Source of the DNA: Minicystis rosea
GTDB taxonomy: Bacteria > Myxococcota_A > Polyangia > Polyangiales > Polyangiaceae
Assembly: GCA_001931535.1 (NCBI GenBank)
Contig: CP016211.1
Coordinates: 13,958,501-14,022,500, forward strand
Direction: 5' to 3'
Length of the DNA: 64,000 nucleotides
In this document: positions 57,656-64,000 of the stretch, one piece after another
How the letters are laid out: every line of letters starts with the position of its first letter
Position numbering within the stretch: the first letter of the stretch is position 1
Program-made: the position numbers and the translations under genes
The notes under the pieces: generated by a model
Seen by the model: the letters and a program-made list of their open reading frames with translations, nothing else
Database searches by the model: none
Told to the model about the DNA's origin: nothing

Positions 57656-58432
57656 CTACGAACCGTGGATCGGGAGCAGGCCGTGACGGGCCGCGAGGCG
57701 CACGAGATCAGCCGTCGAGTGGGCCGAGAGCTTGCGGTTGATGCTGGTTCGATGCGCTTCGATGGTCTTGATGCTGATGCGGAGCCGCTCGGCCATCCCG
57801 CGGTTCGAGCGCCCCTGCACCACGAGATCGAAGACCTCGCGCTCGCGCGGCGAGAGGTCGGCGAGACAGGCCGGCGTCGTCGCGGGACGCGCAGTGCCGT
57901 CGCGTGGATCCGAAGTGCCGGGTGCGACGTATCGTTCCCCACCGGCTACGGCTCGGATGGCCGCGACCACCTCGGCGGCATCCTGATCCTTGCGTGCGAA
58001 CCCGCTCGCACCTGCAGCGAAGGCGCGCGTGGAGAGGTCTTCGTCGGGCGCGCCGGCGAGCGCCAGCACGCGACACGCGTGGCACCGGTGCAGCGCCTCA
58101 CGCGTGGTCGCGAGCCTGTCTCCGGGGCCGTGTCCCACGTCGACGATGACCACGTCGGGCGCGAGATCTGCGGTGCCGAGCGCGCTCGCGTCGGCGGCGT
58201 CGGCGACCACCATCATGTCGGACTGGCTCGCGAGGAGCGCGCGCAGCCCTTGGCGGAACAGGAGGTGGCCGTCGATGATGGCGACCCGGACCGTCCGGGG
58301 AGCCACAGGGCGTGGAGCCTCGTGGAAGAGAGGCGTGTCGAGGGTGTCAGCGGAAGCTATCGGGCGTGAGGTGGAGAGCATCGTTGCCGCGCTTTGCAGA
58401 GCACGTGCCATCGTTCGCTCGGCGTCTGACAT
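57656..58432 (-). CDS. LuxR/NarL-type response regulator with atypical acidic pocket
   Basis: 258 residues from the Met at 58430-58432; Met at 58409-58411 or 58379-58381 are alternatives and no strong ribosome site decides. Receiver about 48-165 with IIDGHLLFRQGLRALL, D98 in VVIVDVGHG and an FARKD loop. The second acidic residue of the usual DD pair is replaced by Gly, so Mg2+ binding and phosphorylation may be weak. C-terminal LuxR helix-turn-helix about 190-245 (LSPREREVFDLVVQGRSNRG, KTIEAHRTSINRKL). Targets unknown. Confidence 0.88.
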   Translation of the reverse strand: MSDAERTMARALQSAATMLSTSRPIASADTLDTPLFHEAPRPVAPRTVRVAIIDGHLLFRQGLRALLASQSDMMVVADAADASALGTADLAPDVVIVDVGHGPGDRLATTREALHRCHACRVLALAGAPDEDLSTRAFAAGASGFARKDQDAAEVVAAIRAVAGGERYVAPGTSDPRDGTARPATTPACLADLSPREREVFDLVVQGRSNRGMAERLRISIKTIEAHRTSINRKLSAHSTADLVRLAARHGLLPIHGS

Positions 58433-58541
58433 GAAGCGCGCGTCCCGGGCGGCGATGGCCCACGCTGGCACAAGAAACCAGCCTGATTTGGCTGGATTTC
58501 GCATGTCCCGTCCGGGCACGCGTGCTGCTGTCCGGCCGGCG

Positions 58542-59285
58542 ATGAACAAGATTCGTATTCTCGCTCTCTTCGCTTCAGGGTTGGTGATGCTGATGACCGC
58601 GGCTTGCGGGAGCTCCGTGACGACCGGCGGCGGCGCCTCCGGTGGGAGTGGAGGCAGCGGTGGCGCCGGCGGCAGCGGTGGCAGCGGAGGCAACGGCGGC
58701 AGCGGTGGGATCGGCGGCGACAGCTGCGCCGGCTTCGATGACGAGACCAGCATCGGCAACGTCACGCTTCATTTCCGCAACCAGACCTCGCAGACCATTT
58801 ACGTGCGCGCCGACTGCGGCTCGACACCGGAGTACGAGCTGTTCCAAGCTGCCGGCGGCGAGGACGCGGCCAACTGGTCTTTCTCGGGAGGCTGCCTCCT
58901 GACGTGTGAGGAGCGGCAGAGCCAAGGCCCGATCGCCTGCGATGCCTGCGCGCCCTCGGCGCGCCGCCTCGAGCCGGGGCAGTCGATCGACGTGAGCTGG
59001 GGCGGCGTCGGCCTGCTCTCCGGCTTCGTGATGCCGGCCCAGTGCTACGCGTTCCAGAACGATACGACGTGCTCGCGCATCGTGGCGGCGCCGACGGGGA
59101 CGTGGCGGCCCAGCGCGGTGGCCTTCGCCGATTGCCCGGCCGACAGCTGCATGTGTGAATCCGACGGGAGCTGCTGGGGCACGCCCTCCGGCTTGATGGC
59201 CACCACCGATCCGGTGAAGTTCGAGTTTCCCTCGGAGACCGAGGTCGACGTGGTGTGGAGCGGCTGCGCGTTCGGCTGCCCCTGA
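58542..59285 (+). CDS. Lipoprotein with Gly-rich linker and cysteine-rich domain
   Basis: 247 residues from the ATG at 58542. Lipoprotein signal with lipobox MLMTAACG, then a Gly/Ser linker (about 25-55). The mature domain (about 58-247) has 14 cysteines (for example CLLTCEERQ, CDACAPSARRLEPG, CMCESDGSCWG) and a strand pattern opening with VTLHFRNQTSQTIYVRADCG, which resembles secreted cysteine-stabilised beta sandwiches. The high even Cys count suggests disulfides at the cell surface. No domain recognised and no function assigned. Followed by a GC hairpin at 59290-59318. Confidence 0.65.
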   Translation: MNKIRILALFASGLVMLMTAACGSSVTTGGGASGGSGGSGGAGGSGGSGGNGGSGGIGGDSCAGFDDETSIGNVTLHFRNQTSQTIYVRADCGSTPEYELFQAAGGEDAANWSFSGGCLLTCEERQSQGPIACDACAPSARRLEPGQSIDVSWGGVGLLSGFVMPAQCYAFQNDTTCSRIVAAPTGTWRPSAVAFADCPADSCMCESDGSCWGTPSGLMATTDPVKFEFPSETEVDVVWSGCAFGCP

Positions 59286-59289
59286 GTCT

Positions 59290-59318
59290 GCGGGCGGCGG
59301 GGCGTAGCGTCCGCCCGC
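59290..59318 (+). terminator. GC hairpin after the cysteine-rich lipoprotein gene
   Basis: Perfect 8-bp stem GCGGGCGG (59290-59297) with CCGCCCGC (59311-59318), 13-nt loop, 4 bp after the stop codon. No U tract. Confidence 0.45.
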
Positions 59319-59437
59319 ATGGCGGCCGGTCGGTCGAGATGGGCTCCTCGGCCGACGGGCCCGCTCGGCCATCGACGAATCCCCGTTCCCGTGCTTAAGA
59401 TGCGCGCCCCTCGAAAGCGCCCCGACTCAGGAGCCCC

Positions 59438-60940
59438 ATGCCGATCAAGCTCTCCCTCTCGTCCACCGAGCCGCTCAGCGTTGCGGCCGATCTTCTCGTG
59501 CTCGGTGTTCCCGAAGGTTCTTCGATGAAAGAGGGGGCGCTCGGTGAGCTCGCCAAGGCGCTCGGCCCGTCGCTCGCGAAGACCGTCAAGCGCGAAGAGT
59601 TCACCGGCAAGAAGGATCAGACGCTCGATCTCCCCACGACCGGCAGCGATCTCAAGCCCGCGCGCGTGCTGCTCATCGGCGTCGGCAAGCCCGAGGCGAT
59701 GACGGAGGCCGACGTTCGCAACTTCGCCGCCAAGGGCGCGCGTTTCTCCATCGGCGCCAAGGCCACCTCGCTCGCCATCGAGGTCCCCGTCTCGCTGCCC
59801 GACGGCGCCGCGGAGCGCGCCGCGGCCGAGGGCGTGGTGCTCGGCGCGTACCGCTTCACCAAGTACATGACGGGTGAGCGCGCGCCCAAGGTTCAGCTCG
59901 AGCGCGCCAGCCTCGTGGTCCACGGCAAGGCCGGCAAGGACGCGAAGGACTCGGTCGCCCTCGGCCAGCGCATCGGCGAGGCCGTCTGCATCGCGCGCGA
60001 CCTCATCAACGAGCCACCGAACGAGCTCTACCCGGCCGTGCTCGCGGCCCGCGCCGTCGAGGTCGCCAAGGCGAACGGCCTCGAGCACCACGTCTTCGAT
60101 CGCGCGCAGCTCGAGAAGAAGGGGATGAAGCTCATCATCGCGGTCGGGCAGGGGAGCGCCCGCGATCCGCGCATGATCCACCTCGTCTACAAGCCCAAGG
60201 GCGGCGCCAAGAAGAAGCTCGTCTTCGTGGGCAAGGGCCTGACGTTCGACTCGGGCGGCCTCTGCATCAAGCCCGCGCAGGGCATGGAAGAGATGAAGGG
60301 CGACATGGGCGGCGCGGCCAACATCGTCGCGCTCATGGCCGCCGTCGCCGCGCTCGAGCCCGCCGTCGAGGTGCACGGCCTCATCGGCTCGGCCGAGAAC
60401 ATGCCCGACGGCGCGGCCTACCGGCCCGGCGACATCTTCGGCTCCTACGACGGCAAGACGGTGGAGATCATCAACACCGACGCCGAGGGCCGCCTGGTGC
60501 TCGCCGACGTGCTCGCGTACGCCGCCAAGGACATCAAGCCCGACCTCATCGTCGACAACGCGACCCTCACGGGCGCTTGCGTCGTCGCGCTCGGCACCAC
60601 GGTGTCGGGCTTCTTCGCCAACCGCGACGAGGTCGCCGAGAAGCTGAAGAAGGCCTCCAAGGCCGCGGGCGAAGCCATGTGGCACATGCCCCTCGCCGAG
60701 GATCTCCGCGAAGGCCTGAAGAGCGACTGGGCCGACATGAAGCACGTCGCCGATCGCTGGGGCGGCGCCATCACGGCGGCGCTCTTCCTCCGCGAGTTCG
60801 TGGGCGACACGCCCTGGGCCCACATCGACATCGCCGGCCCCTCGATGGCGAACAAGGCCTACGGCGTCTACGCCAAGGGCGGGACGGGGCACGGCGTGCT
60901 CACGTTCCTGAAGCTCATCGAAGACTACGCCTCCACCTGA
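59438..60940 (+). CDS. pepA: Leucyl aminopeptidase (M17 family)
   Basis: 500 residues; ATG preceded by AGGAG. Removes N-terminal residues from peptides using two zinc or manganese ions. The C-terminal catalytic domain has GLTFDSGGLCIKP (metal-binding Lys and Asp), the M17 signature NTDAEGRLVLAD, and ENMPDGAAYRPGDI; the N-terminal half is the usual less conserved domain, ending in ARDLINEPPNELYP. Length is normal. It is followed after 17 bp by ttcA on the same strand, so the two may be co-transcribed. Confidence 0.95.
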   Translation: MPIKLSLSSTEPLSVAADLLVLGVPEGSSMKEGALGELAKALGPSLAKTVKREEFTGKKDQTLDLPTTGSDLKPARVLLIGVGKPEAMTEADVRNFAAKGARFSIGAKATSLAIEVPVSLPDGAAERAAAEGVVLGAYRFTKYMTGERAPKVQLERASLVVHGKAGKDAKDSVALGQRIGEAVCIARDLINEPPNELYPAVLAARAVEVAKANGLEHHVFDRAQLEKKGMKLIIAVGQGSARDPRMIHLVYKPKGGAKKKLVFVGKGLTFDSGGLCIKPAQGMEEMKGDMGGAANIVALMAAVAALEPAVEVHGLIGSAENMPDGAAYRPGDIFGSYDGKTVEIINTDAEGRLVLADVLAYAAKDIKPDLIVDNATLTGACVVALGTTVSGFFANRDEVAEKLKKASKAAGEAMWHMPLAEDLREGLKSDWADMKHVADRWGGAITAALFLREFVGDTPWAHIDIAGPSMANKAYGVYAKGGTGHGVLTFLKLIEDYAST

Positions 60941-60957
60941 TCGAGACGAGCCGAACC

Positions 60958-61854
60958 ATGTCGCCGCCCGGGAACACGTCCTCGCCCGACGGCCTTCGGC
61001 CGTCGACGCTCCGCCGTAAGCTCGCCAAGTCGCTGGCCCGCGCCATCGACGATTTCGGAATGATCGCGGACGGCGACCGCATCCTGTGCGCGGTCTCGGG
61101 TGGCAAGGACAGCTACGCGATGCACGCCCTCCTCGTCGATCTGGCGAAGAGGGCGCCCGTCGATTTCGAGGTCATCGCGGTCAACATCGATCAGGGGCAC
61201 CCGGGCTATCCGGGCCACTACCTCACCGATTACATGACCGCGCACGGCTACCCCTTCCGCATGGTGGCCGAAGACACGTACTCGATCGTCACCGACAAGA
61301 TCCCCGAGGGAAAGACGTATTGCTCCCTCTGCTCGCGCCTCCGCCGCGGGATCCTCTATCGGCTCGCGCGGGAAATGGGCTGTACCAAGATCGCGCTCGG
61401 CCATCACCGCGACGACGCCATCACCACCTTGATGCTGAACCTGATCTTCTCGGGTCAGCTCAAGGCCATGCCGCCCAAGCTCGTCTCCGACGAAGGCGAC
61501 AACATCGTCATTCGCCCGCTCATCTACTGCGCGGAGGCGGACCTCGCGGCGTTCGCGGCGGAGGAGGCGTTCCCCATCATTCCCTGCGATCTCTGCGGCT
61601 CGCAGGAGAACCTCCAGCGCAAGCAGGTGAGCGGGTTCCTCGCCGAGCTCGACGCCAAGTATCCCGGCGCGCGCCGCAACATGTTGGCCGCGCTCGGCAA
61701 CGTTCGCCCGAGCCACCTCTTCGACAAGGGCCTTTGGCAGAAGCTCGGGCTCGAGGTCGCCACCGAATCGGACGGCGCGCCTAGCGCCGTCGATCCCGGC
61801 AACGAGGACGCCGAGCTGATCGCGACGGCGAGGCTCCTCCGCCACACGGCCTGA
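60958..61854 (+). CDS. ttcA: tRNA 2-thiocytidine biosynthesis protein
   Basis: 298 residues from the ATG at 60958 (the frame is open into pepA but this is the first Met after its stop). TtcA thiolates C32 of tRNA with an iron-sulfur cluster and ATP. Visible are the PP-loop AVSGGKDSYAMH (about 43-54), YCSLCSRLRRG (cluster Cys pair, about 122-132), ALGHHRDDAITTLMLNLIF, and a third Cys pair in PCDLCGSQENLQR. Length is normal. The membrane-protein gene starts 1 bp after its stop, so they are likely coupled. Confidence 0.95.
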   Translation: MSPPGNTSSPDGLRPSTLRRKLAKSLARAIDDFGMIADGDRILCAVSGGKDSYAMHALLVDLAKRAPVDFEVIAVNIDQGHPGYPGHYLTDYMTAHGYPFRMVAEDTYSIVTDKIPEGKTYCSLCSRLRRGILYRLAREMGCTKIALGHHRDDAITTLMLNLIFSGQLKAMPPKLVSDEGDNIVIRPLIYCAEADLAAFAAEEAFPIIPCDLCGSQENLQRKQVSGFLAELDAKYPGARRNMLAALGNVRPSHLFDKGLWQKLGLEVATESDGAPSAVDPGNEDAELIATARLLRHTA

Positions 61855-61855
61855 T

Positions 61856-62650
61856 ATGGCAGCGGGGGACGAGGGGCTCGAGAAGGCCGCCGACGCTGCC
61901 GGTGAAAGCAGCGCCGCCGCCCACGACGCCGTCCCCGGCACGCCGGGGGAGCGCTCCAAGCTCGCCGAAGAGCTGCGTGTCGGCCGCGCGCCGCCCACGT
62001 TGCTCGCGGTCTTCATCGCTTGGGCGACGACGCTGGCGCCGGCCGGCTTCTCGCGCGGATCGCCGATCGGCGCGGGGTTGCTCTCGGTTCTCGCGCTCGC
62101 CGCGGGGCTCGGCGGGCCCATCCTCGCGCGCCGCAACGCGCGGGCCGGCCGGCATCTCGGCATCTCGCTCTTCGTGGCGCTCGCCGTCGCGACGTGGTTG
62201 CTCGGTGCGCAGGCCATTCATCCCCTGCGGCTCGACTCGGTCCGCGGCGTCTTCGGCGCCATCGCTTGGGGCGTGTTCGCCCTCTCGTGGAGCGATCGCT
62301 GGGGCCCCGGGCCCGAGGCGATCCCCGCCGATCCCGAGGCTCCATTGCTCTTGCCGCGCGCCGCGCTGCCGCTCGGCGCCGTGCCCATCACCGCGTTGGC
62401 GGTGGCGGCCGCGCTCGGATACCTGGTGCTTGCCTTCCGGGTTCGTGATCCGGATCGCGCGCTCCTCGCGCAGGCCGTCGCGCTCGCTTGTGCGGTCGGC
62501 ATGGTCACGGCCGCCGGCGTGGTCGCGACCGCACGGGACAAGAGGCGCGCTTCGACCGGACGCCGCCTCACACCGCCGGTCGTCCGGGCCCTGCTGCTCC
62601 TCTGCGCCGTGGCCGTCGGAGGCGCCGTCTTCACCGCCCTGCGGCGCTGA
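61856..62650 (+). CDS. Hypothetical polytopic membrane protein
   Basis: 264 residues; the ATG lies 1 bp after the ttcA stop. About 45 residues of Ala/Glu-rich cytoplasmic tail are followed by seven or so membrane helices (about 48-65, 72-88, 100-118, 128-145, 175-195, 205-228, 243-260) with short loops. No recognised family, no charged residues in the helices that would suggest transport. Function unknown. Coding status is supported by strong codon bias, hydrophobic periodicity and tight coupling. Confidence 0.68.
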   Translation: MAAGDEGLEKAADAAGESSAAAHDAVPGTPGERSKLAEELRVGRAPPTLLAVFIAWATTLAPAGFSRGSPIGAGLLSVLALAAGLGGPILARRNARAGRHLGISLFVALAVATWLLGAQAIHPLRLDSVRGVFGAIAWGVFALSWSDRWGPGPEAIPADPEAPLLLPRAALPLGAVPITALAVAAALGYLVLAFRVRDPDRALLAQAVALACAVGMVTAAGVVATARDKRRASTGRRLTPPVVRALLLLCAVAVGGAVFTALRR

Positions 62651-62832
62651 ATCGCCCGGCTCGGTTGGGCCTCGCCCTGCTCATCCGCTTGGTGCGGAGG
62701 CCTCGATTCGGCGCGATTCTCCCTCGATTGGCTTTCGAGCGGCGCGGCGCTCGCGCCTGCTCGTCGGGCGCAATCCGATTTTGTTCGGCGCTCTTCTGAC
62801 GCCTCGGTGCCCGGTGCTGATAAGCTCGCCTC

Positions 62833-63015
62833 GTGACGCGCGTGCTCGACGTCTTCGCCCTCCTGCTCCTCCTGTCCGCGGCCGTGGCGTTTGCGGTCGG
62901 GATTCGGGCGCTCGGGGATCGCGACGACTTCAGGGCCATCTATCTCCTCGTCGTGGGCGGCCTCGCGCTGCGCGCCTCGACGGAGCTGCTCCGGCCTCGC
63001 GGGGGCACCGCGTAA
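62833..63015 (+). CDS. Small membrane protein, two helices
   Basis: 60 residues from a GTG at 62833. Two hydrophobic helices (about 5-25 LDVFALLLLLSAAVAFAVGI and 35-50) joined by a short charged loop GDRDDFR. No family recognised. The GTG start has only a weak ribosome site, so the call is tentative. It sits 19 bp before the PpiC-like gene and could be its operon leader. Confidence 0.45.
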   Translation: MTRVLDVFALLLLLSAAVAFAVGIRALGDRDDFRAIYLLVVGGLALRASTELLRPRGGTA

Positions 63016-63034
63016 CGAAGGGCGGATCGATCTC

Positions 63035-64000
63035 ATGACGCGGGCGAGCGCACAGGCGAAGGAGCGCGGTTGGGGAGGCTTCCCCTTGTTCGTCGCGCTC
63101 GCCCTCTCGCTCACGGCGTGTGATCGCGGCGCGCCCTCGCCGGCGAGCCGTGTCCTCCCGGCCGGTGTGGTCGCGCGCGTGGCCCCGCTCGACATCTCCG
63201 CCGACGGCGTCGCGCGCATCGCCGCCGCGCAGCACGTCGCCCCGACCGAGGCCCGCGATCGCGCCGTGAGCGACGCCATCCTCGCGCGCGAAGCCATGGC
63301 GCGCGGCCTCGATCGCGCGCCGAGCGTCGAGCAGGAAGTCTCCGCCGCGCTCGCGCGCCGTCTCCTTCATCGCATCCTCGCCGAGGCGCGCGCCACGCCT
63401 CCGACCGAAGCCGAGCTCCGCGAAGCCGCGGCCCGCAAGTGGCTCGAGGTCGATCGCCCCGAGGGGGCGCGCACCGTGCACGCCGTCGTGCAATTCAATC
63501 GCGAGAAGGACGGCGAAGGCGTTCGCTCCCGCGCGCGCGCCGTCGCCGAAGCCATTCGTGCCGCCGTCGTGCCCATCGCCGATCGCGCCGGCACCATGCC
63601 GCTCGCGGAGGGCGCGCCTCTCCCCGTCACGCGCCAGCTCGCCACCGAAGATCCCGATCCGCTCTCCAGCGCCTTCCGCGTCGCGGCCTCCGCCGTCCCG
63701 CGCGACAACCTCGAGGTCACCATCCAACCTCTTCCCCCGGTGGCCGCCGACACCCGCGTCCTCCAAGCCGGCGGCGGCAACTTCGATCCCGCTTATGCCG
63801 CGGCGGCCTTGGCGCTCCCGGCGCGCGGCGCGCTCTCGCAGATCGTGGAGTCGTCCTTCGGCTTCCACGTCATCCTCCTCCTCGAGAAGATCCCGGCGCA
63901 GATCCTCGAAGGTGAAGCCCGCGTCGCGCGCCTTCGCGACGACATCGTCAACGAGCGCGCCCGTGCTGCCGAGAAGCGCCTCCTCACCGGCCTCAAGCCG
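63035..64000 (+). CDS. PpiC/SurA-like peptidyl-prolyl isomerase lipoprotein (3' end outside window)
   Basis: 322 codons open to the window edge from the ATG at 63035; the end is not seen. A signal with lipobox LSLTAC (about 24-29) makes it a lipoprotein. Residues about 50-130 are helical like the SurA N domain (DAILAREAMARGLDRAPSVEQE, RRLLHRILAEA), and the parvulin-like part includes GGGNFDPAYAAAALALPARG and SSFGFHVILLLEKIPA, the usual end of a PPIase domain. Such proteins fold or escort outer-membrane proteins. As parvulins often come as part of an operon, downstream genes may matter. Confidence 0.82.
   Translation, partial: MTRASAQAKERGWGGFPLFVALALSLTACDRGAPSPASRVLPAGVVARVAPLDISADGVARIAAAQHVAPTEARDRAVSDAILAREAMARGLDRAPSVEQEVSAALARRLLHRILAEARATPPTEAELREAAARKWLEVDRPEGARTVHAVVQFNREKDGEGVRSRARAVAEAIRAAVVPIADRAGTMPLAEGAPLPVTRQLATEDPDPLSSAFRVAASAVPRDNLEVTIQPLPPVAADTRVLQAGGGNFDPAYAAAALALPARGALSQIVESSFGFHVILLLEKIPAQILEGEARVARLRDDIVNERARAAEKRLLTGLKP

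Overview
The window is high-GC DNA with dense coding on both strands and strong G/C preference at third codon positions. Its gene content points to a myxobacterium, most likely of the order Polyangiales (Myxococcota). Supporting signs are several multi-domain and hybrid histidine kinases, a membrane-anchored Ser/Thr kinase with a long Pro-rich tail, lipoproteins with Ser- or Gly-rich linkers behind the lipobox, a DUF4215 cysteine-rich-repeat protein, an IgGFc-binding-like protein and a type VI secretion VgrG island. The lineage is an inference from gene families; no rRNA or other phylogenetic marker is present. No tRNA, rRNA, insertion sequence, prophage or CRISPR array was recognised.

Layout. 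1-6006: T6SS spike module on the + strand, consisting of the tail of one VgrG-like protein, a complete VgrG, a DUF6484-type protein, a DUF2169 adaptor and a thiolase-like pseudoenzyme. 6151-10659: PhoD phosphatase, then the gluconeogenic pair fbaB (-) and fbp (+). 10750-16593: stress and signalling island with two CBS-pair proteins, a universal stress protein, a hemerythrin and two histidine kinases. 16661-20695: GT-C glycosyltransferase, a lipoprotein-toxin/immunity pair (the most interesting locus) and a surface lipoprotein. 20792-24900 (- strand): fabH, a 21-bp palindrome array and a probable nadC-birA-queE operon. 25213-33797: Ser/Thr kinase, thiolase, two hypothetical proteins, truC and a double histidine kinase. 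33800-39119: dihydropyrimidinase, IgGFc-binding-like lipoprotein, zinc-ribbon protein and FAD oxidoreductase. 40017-52655: MATE exporter, DUF4215 protein, amidohydrolase, aldo/keto reductase, GH75 chitosanase, LRR-like protein, outer-membrane barrel plus haem-motif lipoprotein, DUF2934 protein, GST and a small membrane protein. 53014-58432: NtrC-type regulator, PAS-GAF histidine kinase, Hpt protein, stand-alone receiver and LuxR-type regulator. 58542-64000: small lipoprotein, pepA, ttcA, two membrane proteins and a truncated SurA/PpiC-like lipoprotein.

How parts work together. The T6SS genes form one translationally coupled unit that would build and load a secretion spike, although no sheath, baseplate or ClpV gene lies in view. 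The lipoprotein toxin and its overlapping putative immunity gene look like a SitA/SitI-type kin-discrimination pair. The NtrC, histidine kinase, Hpt and receiver genes at 53-58 kb could form a phosphorelay.

Three genes between 41 and 51 kb are broken by what looks like a single missing base in a G or C run (41531-41534, 46955-46959, 50358-50361). In each case adding one base restores a full-length family member, so sequencing error is the leading explanation and true pseudogenes the alternative. Non-coding DNA is unusually structured: eight copies of a 15-bp palindrome at 42- or 63-bp spacing upstream of nadC, a 91-bp minisatellite near 56.5 kb, and a dispersed intergenic element with members near 39.8, 47.6, 50.8 and 52.4 kb.
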